The notes under the pieces were generated by a model that saw nothing but the letters and a program-made list of their open reading frames with translations, did not search any database and had not been told where the DNA came from. The position numbers were made by a program, and so were the translations under genes. Shown in pieces: positions 9,161 through 20,345 of a stretch of 64,000 nucleotides of DNA. The stretch is from Sciurus carolinensis (taxonomy: Eukaryota > Chordata > Mammalia > Rodentia > Sciuridae). Position 1 is the first letter of the stretch, and every line of letters begins with the position of its first letter. The stretch is taken from assembly GCF_902686445.1 (NCBI RefSeq), contig NC_062225.1:89516581-89580580 (forward strand), read 5' to 3'.

Positions 9161-12100
9161 TTATCTACTTCCGCTGTAGTGTGAGCTGGTAAAATTCACA
9201 ATACCCTGAGTGTTTCGGCGTTGATTATTAATTGATGTATTAATCAATACAGTCAACTCAGTGAGTGTATGCCCATTTATCTGTAGCGTAAGGTCGATAC
9301 ATGTGTGTGCGGAAGGAGCGGCGTCGGGAGATGGGGACTGAGGAGGCAGCTGCAGGCCAGCGGGCGCCCTGCGAGCAGGTAGGGCAGAGGAATTTGCGTG
9401 GGGGACAGGGAGGGCCCAGCTGACTGTGACCTGAGCAAGATGGGGCATCTTCTGCCCTGCCCGGCCGTACTCGATGCATAAGGGGTACTCATCATAAGGG
9501 GTGCACAAAGCTTCACTTTCCGATTCCACACAGGACACCGATCAGGTCCTTGCAGCTGAGCGGCACAGAGGCAGCGGGCAGCCGGCTAAGGATGGTCTCC
9601 ACACAGGCCTTGGGCCCCGTGCGGCCAGCGACACCTCTCAGGGCAGCACAGCCAGCAAGCGAGGCGATCCTGCCTCCTCTGGGCTGTGAGCTGGCAGAGC
9701 AGGGCGGGCAGCACAGGCAGGAGTCGAGCTGGCCAGGCCTCGGCCTCCTCTGCCTCCTCTGCCTTCTTAGCTCTGCAGCCCTGACAGAGCAGGAGAGGGA
9801 GACCAGGGTGGCTCCCAGGCCGGGGCATCTGAAAGAGCGAAGCTGTAGGAGCCCCGCTGCTCCCTGCGACATGTACAGAGCCCTCTGGGAAGCCCAAGGA
9901 CGAAGCAAGGAGACACAAAGAGACCGAAATAGGAAACTCAACCAGGAAGCCTGAGTGCCCCGGTTCTGCCATGGCCTGGCGTGGACAGGAAGCTCCCGTC
10001 CCCACTCCACGGCCAGCAGGCTGGACTCCTGCTTGCTTTCCCTAGCAGGGTGCTGTCTACGTCAGCACCCAGAGCTCAGACCAGAGCCCTGACGCACCTG
10101 CAGGCTGTCACACTGGTCCACGCTCCGAGGCAATGCCGTCAGTAGGACCCCTGGAAACAACACTGGTTCTGGTCAATCTGCACCTAAATGTCATTAAACA
10201 CGGGAGCTCTTGACCCGCAGTTTGTATATCTGTAAATGTGACAGTGAGGGGACGAGGAAGAGGGTACAGTTCTCAGAGAATAGAGAGTAAAGCAGGCCTG
10301 GGAGCCACCGGAACAGGCGGGGGAGGCTGCCGAGGAGAGGGAGCACGCGTGCCAGAGGAGCGAGCAGAGGCGAGTTCAGGTCCTCCACGGGGGCTGGCAA
10401 GCCTGTTGGACCCTAAGCAGAGGGACCAACAGGAAGGTGGCACCTCGGCCAAGACTCTGCAATGGGCTGCACCCTGAGACAGAGTTCAGAGGAGACGGCA
10501 AAGGTGCTGTAGCGAAAGCACAAGGGGGAAGAGAGAGAGGTCTCAGGACACAAGTGTGCACAGAGGCACTGTGAACCCGAGGGGTCACGTGACGGTCCCC
10601 CACACCCCGGCCTTGGCGGCTAGCAACATCTTCCTCTGAACTGACTTATCTCACAGGCATCACAATTGTTGATTTCCCTCATTTATTCAACACAGTCTGT
10701 ACCACGTGCCTACAAAGTGAGCAAGACTGACGGAGTCCCTGGGACCGTGACAGCGAAAGGACACTTCAGAGGAAGAGCAAGCCAGTTCACGAGGGAACGG
10801 TGAGAGAAGGCATGAGTCCCACACAGCGTGCTGGATGGTGCTCATGAACCGAGCGGCTCCACCTCTCCCCCACGGCCCTCGCTGCCGAGTCAGAGGCGAA
10901 AAGCTGCTGAGCAGTAACTCTAGGTTTAATGCTCCCTTGAAAGTGTGGCTGTGACCGCTTAAGCCGAAGCTCCAGGTTACATCTGCAGCAGAGCTGGTAA
11001 GAGAGCAAGTTCATGGCCTGCATTTGGATGGCTTCTACATCTGGCCAGGCCACTGACGTCTGGGTGATCATGCAGCTCCCCAGGAAAGCACAACCTGGTC
11101 GGGCCTTTGTTCTCCCTCTTCTCTTTCCGCAGAGCCTTTCAATCTCTGTCTTATTGTTTTCCATCACAATCTCCCTATTTTCAACCCCTCGGCTTTGTTT
11201 GCAGATGTGGCTGGAATCTGCGTCTTGGACTGCCGCTGATGGGCTGTGACAGCCAAGGACACCAGCTAGGAGTTTTCAAGGGTGTCTGGATGGTGTGGGT
11301 CGACACTGGTCTTAGGCAAAGACAAGACAGAGGCAGAGCAAGTGACGGTCAACAGATGCAGCTGCTCTGACCACAGGAGCAAATTAGTAAGTCAGGTGGA
11401 CCCGCCAGGTCCCAGGAGCTTCGTGACGCAGGTCAGGAACTGTCCCTGGCAGGGTGCTCTGGTCCTGAGGCTGGCCGCATCCCGACACAAATGACTCTTG
11501 TCTCCTCCATTTGTATTTTTCATGGTGGTGCCTTGGCCCTGCTCGGCTGGCACCTCTGTATCAAAGGCCTCACCCACAAAAGACGGGGCCTCTTCTCTTT
11601 TGAGTAGGTCAGTCTTCCTCACAGGTGTTGAGGTCAGCTTGCCGGATTGGTGTCTGTCACTGTCGTGCATCCAGAGGCCACAGTCCCTGGGAACCAGTGT
11701 TCTGGAGGTGAGTGCAGACCTGCCCTCCTTGCTGACAGCAGCCTCCGGCACTGCGAAGGGCCGCCACTCTCCTTGTCCCCGGCTGCCTTCCACACGTGCA
11801 CATCCCCCGGCGGCGTGGGTCTCACTCAGTGCTCCCTGCTGACTTTGAGCAGGTTTTCTGGAGCAAACTTTGGAAGTACAGTCACTCACAAGATGCCCAT
11901 TCTAAGAAACATCTCAAAAGCATTCTAAAAAGTTGTGTGGGTGTGCCTGGTTGGGGTCCTGATCTTTAACCGCCCATTTTAAAGGCTTCTGCCTGTAATT
12001 GTTTCATTGTTAGTGAAGTTTATTCTATGTAGAGCTCTTTCAAATAAAATGTTATTTTAACCTTCTTAATCTTCTTCGATAGCTTTTGTTTCGTTATTTA

Positions 12101-13835
12101 ATATTAAATATTGAATATTGGTTAATACTTATGTCAGGAGTAACAATTAAGAACCAAAGCTCAAATACCCTGAAGCGGCTTTGTGGTCGACTAACTGTGA
12201 TCTTCAGCGAGTCACGGAATTGCTGAGCCTTAAGAAGCTCACACCTGGAAACCAGCATAATCCTTGCCCAACTGGTGCTGACGTCTTAAAAAGTAGCTAG
12301 ATAAAGACGCCAGGTTACTCCTGACTCTGGGACCATGGGAGCATGAGGGAGTGGGGACTGTCACCCCTCCTGACGGCCTTTGACATTCTTGACCTTGGAC
12401 TCACAGGCTGAATGCAGGACTGAAGGAGGAACGGGGGCATCTGTACAGCATAGGAGCGCCGCTGACGCCCGAGGCGGCTTCTGAGTCTGCAGGCTTTGGG
12501 GGTTCATCTGAGGCCATGCGCTCTGCCACTCTGACCCATCTGACCTGGAGAAACTGCCTGAGGTTTTTTAAAACGATTTTTCTCCATGAAAGGAATGCAG
12601 GTTTCTGAACCTCTGGAGCATTACAGTAGATGGTATGGGGGAAGAAAATTCTGTGTCAAAAGAACTTCAGAAACTTCCTGGGCGAACACTGGTGTCAGCC
12701 AGGGCTTTTACTACCCGATTCAGAGTTCCCTAAAATACATGTAAAGTCTGCCGGCGACTCTGAACAGTGCTGGAACTTTGCGGGCGGGCCGGGAGAGGCA
12801 CACAGGTAGCAAGAGACCCCGCAGGAGACATTACGCTAGCCAGCCAACCACACCGCTCCAAGGCAAGGGGGCACCAGAGGAAAACTGTGTGGCATGTGAG
12901 GCAAACCTAGGTTTGGACATGAAAATTGTTCCTGTCGCTTCTCTATTGAGGTACCACCAACAAACATGAAGGCCTTTGAAAAGGTGCCTGCCTTCTAACA
13001 CTAGAAAGAGCAAAGAGTTAGAAATAAACACCATGAGAATGGACCACGGACATTTTAAACAGCAAACCAGAAAAGATAGCATGAGGTGTGGGGGTGGCTC
13101 TGTGTGTCCACCTGTGTAGGCTAGAGTCCCCCACTGTGCCGTCACACGCCCACCCAGGTGCCGCCATGAAGGTACTTTTTAGGTGTCATTCAAGTCCCCA
13201 GCTGGTGAACTTGAAGTAGTGACCTTGTCCTCAATGATCCTTGCGGGTCTGACCTGATCAGTTAAAAGGACTGAGGAGCAGAGCTGAGGTCCTGGGAAGG
13301 AGAGGTTCCACCGCATCGGCATGTCCAGCTCCCTGGCCTTTAGGTGGCCTGCCTGTAGAGTTCACACTGGGTCAGGGCCAGCCCTCGCAGTTGTATGTCA
13401 GTTCCTGCAAAAAATATTTCAACACATACCTACTACCAGTTTCTTTTTTTTTTTTTTTTGGTTGAAGCCTGACTCATATGAGAATCAAGTACTTGTGTTT
13501 ATTAAGTCAGTAGATGTAAGTGGCTCATCTCATCCCATATATCAGAAAGGATTTTCAAAAAGAATCACAAAAGAAAATAACAGAATCTAACTCTGTTGTT
13601 ATAAAAAGACACATCTTAAAAAAAGTGATTAAGGGGACTTGAAATTAAATAAATGGGCATCCCATAATGGCAAATTCAAGAATATAACCAGGTAGCAATG
13701 ATCTTCACTGTCCAGCAGAGTGGAATTCACTCCATCAAACATAAAACGAGCAAAAGGGAACCATTTTCTTTTACCAAATGATAATTCCTCAATGATAAAA
13801 TATTACAGCCTAAACACTTGAGGTCAGTGATTTTA
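9161..13835. other. Long unassigned stretch, GC-richer
   Basis: About 4.7 kb with almost no recognisable repeats. A scrap near 10,680-10,770 resembles an ancient mammalian repeat. Overlapping open frames on both strands near 9.5-10.0 kb and 11.4-11.9 kb reflect GC content rather than coding: they overlap one another on opposite strands and show no domain. A T16 tract lies at 13,444-13,459. I see no CpG-island promoter and no exon with convincing splice sites. Confidence 0.45.
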
Positions 13836-13910
13836 ATCACTTTTGTTTCTTTGTCTAGATGTAGAATAATTCCTGACACATTGTAATTACTCAATAAATG
13901 TAATTGCTGG
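13836..13910 (+). repeat. L2 or MIR 3'-end scrap
   Basis: The text TGACACATTGTAATTACTCA followed by ATAAATGTAATTGC resembles the 'gcacatagtaggtactcaataaatgt' end shared by L2 and MIR. It is too short to assign to one of them. Confidence 0.35.
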
Positions 13911-16193
13911 ACAATATATGAACAGTTTTGGAAATCTATATTTAAAATAACACATCTGTGAGCCCTATAAAGTAGAAATTACCAGAAACTCAGGATGGAA
14001 TCAAAGCATCCCAAGATTAAGAGATGTTGGCTCCTCTATCTTATCTCACTCTAGCCGTGATCCAGAGGATAGATAAGAAGTGAGACCCTCCTTCCAGGCA
14101 ACCTGAAGAAGGCCGAGCCGTGGACGTCTCAGCCGGGCTGTGAACACAGAAGCCAAGGCCCGAGTGGAGGGAGACGCTCCCAACTGGCCCTGCAGCTGCA
14201 GGCCGGCCTCCCAGGACCATGCTGTCACGTTCACTCAGCAAGAGAAACTTCTCAGGGAGGTTCGCAGAGGGAAATTAAACCTCGTGACACTTCTGAGAGG
14301 AAAGAAAAGAGGGAGTTTACCTGCTGGACTTCAGCTGGTCCTAGGCCACCTGCGGCTCAGCTTGCACCCTGGCGGGCCTCAGCGCCCAGGCCACCAGGAC
14401 CAGAAGGAGCCAGACCGTGAACAATGTGTTTCCCACACTGTGCTGCCTTGGCACCTGCTCACTGGCTGTGTGTCCAGAGAGACTCAGGGGCCTGGAGTGC
14501 AGCGGCCACACCTTGACTGGCACTTCCCACAGATCCAGCCTCTGGACAAGGAGTCGGGGGCTCTTCCCAGCCTCCTTCAGCTCTGTGCCAGGCACAGAGA
14601 AGCCCAGGTGCAGGCACATGGTCCTGAGCATCTTGACCCCTGGACCTTGTTGCTGCCATCGTGAAGAAAAGAAGGGGCTAGAGACCTCTGCCCTGCCAGC
14701 CTGGCGGCCCCTGGGCCACTGGATTGGGGGAGTGAACGCGAAGCCCTATGGGCCTCTGCCCAGTCTCCTCCACGCTCCTCCACGGGCACCTCTAACCTGC
14801 TGCTGCTTCTCGCCTCTCACTTGGCGTCTATTGTCTATTGACCACAGCATCCACCCCTCGGGCCCAAGCCACAAAATGTGTCCTCTGTCCACTGACATCA
14901 GGGCTGACAGAGCTCCCAGCTCCTGTTCACGGCCTTCTCTCATTCTTAGCAACCTCTGGAAGGCCAGAATGTGAGCTCTAGCAGGCTTGGGGGGCGTCCT
15001 GAGAGAACAGAGTCAAGCGGGAGCTTGCCCTGACCTGTGTTCAATGCGGCACAAGGGACAGGGTCACAGGTGCTTGGTGCCTGGGGCCGAGGAACTGCAG
15101 GTCTGGCTTCACTAGGAGCACCAGAGGCAAAGCCTGTCCTGGAGTCTGAACAGCTGTGGATGGTGACACATTCTTGGCTGTTGGGGTGCATCCTGGTGTG
15201 GAGGGCCCTCAGCTCTCAGCTATGCAGACCCCTGTCCCCATCTCTGCCTGCTCCAGCACAGGATCAGGAGCCCAACCTGTGTCCATGGGGATAGTGACCT
15301 CCGTTTCTCCCCAGAAGGGCTGGCTCTTGTTTGGAGAAGGTAAAGGTGCTGAGTGGGATGCTGTCTGAATTCCTCAGAGTGTCACCTTGGTTCTAAAATT
15401 CTGCAACACTTGATGCGGCTGCGAGCACTTTCTCAGGGACGACTTGTGGCTGCCGCTTCATCTGGATCATGTTCTACTCAATTTGTGATGTTGTGGGGCT
15501 GTCATCTCACGTGTTTACGATTCTGTCTTAAAAGCTGGAAATCACCATGGCAAAGCTAGGTTTGCTTGATTAATAAAGTTTTGGAAATAACATATTTTGC
15601 TTAGAACACAAATATTCTAATGAGAGGGAAAGTGAAGTGGGGAAAATCAGCTTTTCTCTGGGCCACTTTGGAAGCCCGTTGGTCAGGACCTTTCCTGAGT
15701 AAATTAGTTTGGGATGTGTAGGGAAATAATTCTCTGACGTGGGTTCTCATGTCCAAGTGTAACAATTCCATAGGTTCAGATTCCCTTTCGTGCAAGTAAC
15801 AATAAAACGGAACATGTGTAAGCGTTTAAGGAGGAATCTCCTGGAAAAAAGAAACGAGCCACCAAGGCAATTTTGTGTCCCTCTTTGGAGTGTTTTGGAC
15901 CGTAAAGCAAGAACAGCTTCCAAAATCCCATCGGCAGAGGCTCGGGTGGCGGGGGCGTGGGGCCGGCAGCCCGTCCCAGGAGGGTGCTGCTCCGGAGCTG
16001 CCCTTCCAGTCACGGTTGCCCGACTGGTGTTCTCCACCTGCTCACCAGGAGGCCTCGCCTTGCTGTGCGCTGTGGGCTCGAGTTCAGCCATGGACCAGGC
16101 GCCGGGAGGCCCGGGATCAGTGGTCCTCACAGTTCTAGCCCCAGGCCTACTCCAGAGTAGAGTATCTGTTCTTTCCATTCCTTCCTCATGGCC
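13911..16193. other. Unassigned sequence
   Basis: No recognised repeat apart from weak L2-like patches near 14.8-14.95 kb. Long open frames at 14,140-14,664, 14,417-14,974 and 15,747-16,271 overlap in different frames and on opposite strands. They have no recognisable domain. Confidence 0.4.
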
Positions 16194-16535
16194 TGCCTCA
16201 GTCTGTTCCAGCTGCTGTAACAAAATTCCACAGTCTAGGTGACTTAGGAACCGCAGAAGTTTATTTCTCATGACTTTGGAGTTTCAAAGTCTCGGAGACC
16301 AGAGTGCCACCTGCTCTGTCGTGGAGTGCTTTGCCTGTTTGCCGTCTTCCAAAAAAAAAAAAAAAGAGGAAGGCGCTCCCCAGGGTTTCTTGTATAAAGG
16401 TTCTAATTCCAGTCATGAGGCAGGAAGGCCCTCCATGACCTAATTATTTCCCATTGGCTCTGCCTCTGAAAACCATCATGTTGTGCTAGGGTTTCATTAC
16501 AAGAATTTTGCTCGGACCTAACAATACCTACCACA
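16194..16535 (-). mobile_element. MLT1-like LTR, antisense
   Basis: The plus strand opens TCAGTCTGTTCCAGCTGCTG, TAACAAAATTCCACAGTC and AGAAGTTTATTTCTCATGAC (reverse of the AATAAA region), and closes AATTTTGCTCGGACCTAACA. This is the order of an antisense MLT1-type LTR. A run of fifteen A residues at 16,351-16,365 interrupts it. Confidence 0.6.
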
Positions 16536-16615
16536 TTTTCCTACAGTACGTTGGGATGGCCCTTGAGTGTTTGGGGAGAGAGTGGCACTGTAATGCTAGT
16601 GGTGAGCAGTGGAGA

Positions 16616-16680
16616 AGCCAGGAGGTGAGGTGGGTGGAGAAACCAGGAGGTGAGGTGGGTGGAGAGCCGGCAGGTGGGAA
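16616..16680. repeat. Tandem repeat, 25-bp unit, about 2.6 copies
   Basis: Units start at 16,616 and 16,641 with the shared core CCAGGAGGTGAGGTGGGTGG, followed by a partial, diverged third unit (GCCGGCAGGTGGGAA). The first two units differ at a single base. The tract is G-rich on the plus strand. Confidence 0.85.
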
Positions 16681-17325
16681 GGGACAGTTGGAACTTGGAG
16701 CTTGGCCACTGGGTCTGGTCAGACTACTCTGTACCAGGGTTTCCTGCATTACTCCGTTCGATAATCAAACACAGAAGGAAGACTGTACGCCAGGGGACAA
16801 CGTGCTGAACTCCCCATATAAAGGTTACCAATTTCTAATAGGGGACTGACCCCAGCAGGGCCGTGACTTCCTGTGAGTCACAGCGCACTTCTCCACCGGG
16901 GGCCCATCCGCAGGGTCTCCTTCGTTCCTGTGATTGTGCACGAGTATCCCCTGATGGTCAACTGCATCAAATGTTACCAGATAGGTCCTGCCCTGCCACT
17001 ATCCCAGCGCCTCCAGTGCAAGACGGAGCTGCCTTTCTATGTGGTCCTGCCTGGCCAAGCCACTCCAAAGGCTGGCCTGAACCTTCTCCAGCAAGGTGGA
17101 GCCCATTCCAGAGTCTTCCTTTCTTGGTGCCTTCCCTTGGGACTGGGAGTTCCCTTAGAGTTCATGTCAGCCACTCTTCTGCTGCAGTTATACTTTTTCA
17201 TATTGAATTTCTGTATTTAACTTCTTGTGTGGTTTCTACAGCATCTTCTGGCTGAACTACAAGGATCAGGTCAGGAGTTTAACACATTTCACTAGCGAGG
17301 ATCACATTTTCAAGTGTGTACTCTT
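16681..17325. other. Unassigned sequence
   Basis: No recognised repeat. Open frames at 16,863-17,255 overlap each other in two frames and have no domain. Confidence 0.4.
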
Positions 17326-17655
17326 TGTTGCTCTCTCTCTCTCTTTTTTTTAATCTCTTCTTTTTATTTTATTTTTTAATTTTTACAGACTGCATTTTGA
17401 TTCACTGTATTCCCGAAAGCACAAGAATGCAAAACAAGAATCAATACATGGGATGGATTCAAACTAAAAAGCTTTTTCTCAGCAAAGGATACAATCAATA
17501 ATGTGAAGAGAGAGCCTACAGAGTGGGAGAAAATCTTTTCCACACACACTTCAGATAGAGCAGTAATCTCCAAAATTTATAAAGAACTTACAAAACTTTA
17601 CACCAAAAATGCAAAGAACCCAGTCAATAAATGGGTCAAGGAACTGTTGCTTTCT
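17326..17655 (-). mobile_element. Small LINE-1 with 5' inversion and target-site duplication
   Basis: Reading left to right there is TGTTGCTCTCT (17,326-17,336), then a T-rich end and an antisense LINE-1 3' end (TTTTTACAGACTGCATTTTG, to about 17,411), then a sense-orientation piece of ORF2 (about 17,412-17,644, translating as KREPTEWEKIFSTHTSDRAV), then TGTTGCTTTCT (17,645-17,655). The flanking 11-mers match at 10 of 11 positions and sit exactly at the ends of the LINE-1 match. Antisense 3' tail followed by sense upstream sequence is the pattern left by twin priming of a minus-strand insertion. The 3' portion is only about 70 bp and the inverted portion about 230 bp. Confidence 0.75.
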
Positions 17656-17698
17656 TTTGAACAAAATCAGCATACTGAGATGTGTTGAAATAAACAAA

Positions 17699-17746
17699 AG
17701 AGAAAGAAAGGAAGAAAGAAAGAAAGAAAGAAAGGAAGGAAGGAAA
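17699..17746. repeat. (GAAA)n/(GGAA)n polypurine microsatellite
   Basis: An uninterrupted purine run made of AAAG and GGAA units, immediately downstream of the small LINE-1 insertion. Confidence 0.9.
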
Positions 17747-18539
17747 CAAAACCAGAAAAAGAGAATATCCTTCCTCAGACATGTTGATGCAAAGATAGTC
17801 AATAAAGATGGTACCAATGGCTGTGCATGAAGGAAGTAAACTAGGTCAGTGTGAAGGTCAGTTTCCTGTGTCTGCATGTCCAGACTACAGCCACAGCGAC
17901 TCAGGTACACCCAGGTGAGGTTGTGCAAGTGTGTACAGAGGTGATTGGGGCCTGCCGTGAGTTGACCTTCAGAAGTGAGAGCATCCTCCAAGTTCTGCCT
18001 GACACAGTTGGTTAAAGGCCTGGGTAGCAGAGCCGAGACCCCCTGGAGAAGAGGAAGTTCCGGCTGTGCTCAGGGGCCCTGTGTGAGCCTGAGGCTAGCC
18101 TGCCGTTGCCAGGGACCTGCCCTGCGTGTCTTGGACTTGCCTAGCCAGGTCCCCAGAACTCACTGCTGTTCTTTGCAATATGTCTTTCAATTTCTATTTA
18201 CTACTGATTTTATTTTTCTGGTGGAATCCTTTCTGGTAAAGTGAGTTTTATTTCAGGTGTGTAAAGAAGAGATGTCATGATCTCGGGAATATTGTCAGGA
18301 AAACTGGATGTCACCCAGTTCTTAGATCAAAACAAATGATTGATGGATTAAAAAATAAGAAACTACTGAAAGTATGGGTATTAAGGAACGATGAAGTCTT
18401 TCTAAACCAAAAAGCATCCAGGAAATGAGTGTGAGATGTTTGCCCACACACAGGAACAAGAGACGCTGGAAGGCCAAGCTCACAGACTGAAGGCCAAGGA
18501 CAGAAGAGGGTAGATTTGCAAGAGAATAGCTTATTCTCC
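17747..18539. other. Unassigned sequence
   Basis: No recognised repeat or exon. It is bounded by the microsatellite and an old LINE-1 remnant. Confidence 0.35.
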
Positions 18540-18960
18540 TTTTATATAAAGAATGAACAAGTCAGAAAAAAAAATCAATCAACAAACTCAAAATAGGCAA
18601 AGATGTAGAGATGCAGTACTTGGAATCTGAAGTGCTAATAACCACAAAGTAAATTGAAAAGGGATTTCCTCAGTATTAATATAAGAATTTCAAATTAACA
18701 AGTTTTTAGGAAGATTGAGTATAAATGGGTAAGGTACCAAAGAAATAGAGATCTTCATGCAGTTTTGTTAGCGCATTAGTTGTTCGGCGATGTTTGAAGA
18801 GTAAATAGTATTCAGGAGAACCATTTTAGGATGTCCATGCTGTTGGAATCAGTGACTCGACTCTAGGAGTTTACCACAAGCAGGAGTCACAAACCGTACA
18901 GCATCTAGTGCAATCATGTCCATTCCAGGTTAATAAACAGTGAACGAGCTGAAAACGAAA
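18540..18960 (+). mobile_element. Ancient LINE-1 ORF2-end remnant (possible)
   Basis: Weak but ordered similarity to the 3' end of ORF2: an A-rich block (AAACTCAAAATAGGCAAAGA), then TATAAGAATTTCAAATTAAC, then GACTCTAGGAGTTTACCACA (compare the 'cacttctaggaatttatcc' block of LINE-1). It is heavily diverged, with no open frame. Confidence 0.4.
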
Positions 18961-19111
18961 CAGATTTTTGGCTTACCTCTGGTGCCTAAGAATTTCACAG
19001 GGCCCATTCATTGGAACGACTTCCTGCTCAGGCACGTAGGTCTCCAAAACCTGCATGAAGCCACCACAGGTATCCAAAATTAAGGGGAACTTAATTTTCT
19101 AGGCAGCTTTA
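18961..19111. other. Short unassigned spacer
   Basis: Nothing recognised between the LINE-1 remnant and the ID SINE. Confidence 0.35.
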
Positions 19112-19204
19112 TTTTTATGTTTTTCCAACATTGGGGATCTTATCAGGCTCAGGAACTTACCTGTGCCCAGCAAGTCCTCCAGCTCTGACCTACATCCTAC
19201 ATCT
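19112..19204 (-). repeat. ID-type SINE, antisense
   Basis: The plus strand starts with a T-rich stretch (the SINE tail), then TTCCAACATTGGGGATCTTA, TCAGGCTCAGGAACTTACC, and TCTGACCTACATCCTACATC. This matches the reverse complement of the tRNA-Ala-derived rodent ID element, with the box B region near ATTGGGGATC and the box A region near CTGACCTACATCC. Both boxes are mutated, so transcription by Pol III is unlikely. Confidence 0.55.
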
Positions 19205-19554
19205 TTTTAAAATTCTGTTGACTCCAACAACATTTGTAACCTTGATCAAGAATCCTGCTCATCCCCAATGCAGTCTTCAAGGACCTCCTTGGGATCTCTC
19301 TCTTAAAATCTTCTCATTCCCCAAACTTCGAATGGAAGTGTATCGACCTTCTCTGGCAAGGACTTTTGGCAAAACTTTTGTTCCATTTCCCCCCTGCCAT
19401 CCCTGAGCCAGTTTATGGGTTGGGGAGGGTGAGAAGAGACAGGCATGGAAGATTCTGGGAGCTCTCGGTGTCCCTGGGCTGTGCATGAATAGGAGCGAAA
19501 GGAGAGTCATGCATGCTGTTGGGGACTGGCCTGTGTCCCCCCAAGGTGGGTTGA
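19205..19554. other. Unassigned sequence
   Basis: No recognised repeat. A 91-codon open frame at 19,131-19,406 overlaps the SINE and is not credible as a gene. Confidence 0.35.
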
Positions 19555-19705
19555 TTTTGTATGTAAAGTTTTATTGGAACTTCGTCATGCCCATTGGTTT
19601 ATACGCTGTCCATGGCTGCTTGCCAATGGCAAACAGAGCCATGTAACCAACAAAATATCCACCACATGACCTTTACAGTAAAAGCTGGCCAACCCCTTCC
19701 CTGAG
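19555..19705 (-). mobile_element. hAT-type MITE remnant
   Basis: The blocks AAAGTTTTATTGGAAC, CATGCCCATTGGTTTATACG, TGTCCATGGCTGCTTGCC, and ACAGTAAAAGCTGGCCAACCCC follow the order of a common mammalian non-autonomous hAT element, whose usual text includes 'cacgcccattcgtttacgtattg' and 'aaaagtttgccgacccctg'. I recognise the family by pattern but do not give it an exact name. Confidence 0.55.
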
Positions 19706-20124
19706 CCATAGTAAGCGTTCTTTACATTTTTAGGTGAGTCAAATAAATCGAACAGATTATGCCCATAAAATGACTTTATCAACTGTTTCCTGCTGACTAG
19801 GAGGTGTCCGGCAGCCTTTCCACAGCCCAGCCAGAAAAAAAATGGCTTAAGCTTTTCAGAGAACTAACAAGAGGGAGACGGCACTATGATTAGGATGGAT
19901 TTCCAAGCCTTAGAGAAGCTTAGCTTTGTTTGAAAGAAGGAATCATTTGTGGTAGGAGAGAAGGCGGCTTGCCAGGAGAGGAGAGATTGCTCTTTTGTAA
20001 ACAAAAGGCTTTCCGAGTGAAACCTGAGTCAGGCGGGATGGACCCGCGTCCTCCCCAGCCCCATCTGAAAGGCCTGGAAACACAGGACTACAGGAACACG
20101 GGCAGGGGGCTCTGCCTCCCACCA
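19706..20124. other. Unassigned sequence
   Basis: Nothing recognised. Confidence 0.35.
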
Positions 20125-20210
20125 GGTGGGTGGCCTTGAGCAACTTTTGCCAGTGTATCTGGGTCTCACTCTTTCCATTTATAAATTAGGAGATTTAAAC
20201 AAAGTTTACT
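20125..20210 (+). repeat. MIR SINE fragment
   Basis: The line GGTGGGTGGCCTTGAGCAAC, then CTGGGTCTCACTCTTTCCAT and TTATAAATTAGGAGA matches the MIR core (tgaccttgggcaagt..cctcagtttcctcatctgtaaaatggg), diverged. Confidence 0.45.
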
Positions 20211-20345
20211 AAACCGTGACGTGCATTAGAAAAAATCCAGGGAACTCTTCAGAACCCTGGGTCTTCAAATATCTCCTTAGGGATTCTGATTTTCCAACTC
20301 TGAAAGGAGACCTAAGAATCTGACTTTTGAAGAAGCCAACCTGGC
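20211..20345 (+). mobile_element. MER5-like hAT-Charlie MITE
   Basis: Ordered matches to a MER5-type element: GACGTGCATTAGAAAAAATCC, AGGGATTCTGATTTTCC, AGACCTAAGAATCTGAC, and AAGAAGCCAACCTGG. Terminal inverted repeats are not clearly preserved. Confidence 0.45.

Noticed and set aside
9513..10010. 165-codon minus-strand open frame with leucine-rich start
   Set aside because: Two other minus- and plus-strand frames cover the same bases. The leucine, serine and proline content reflects base composition.
14140..14974. Two overlapping plus-strand open frames (174 and 185 codons)
   Set aside because: They use different frames over the same DNA and minus-strand frames overlap them. No domain or splice structure is visible, and GC content explains the length.
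15747..16271. 174-codon minus-strand open frame
   Set aside because: It runs into an MLT1-like LTR and is overlapped by several plus-strand frames, and no protein family is recognisable.
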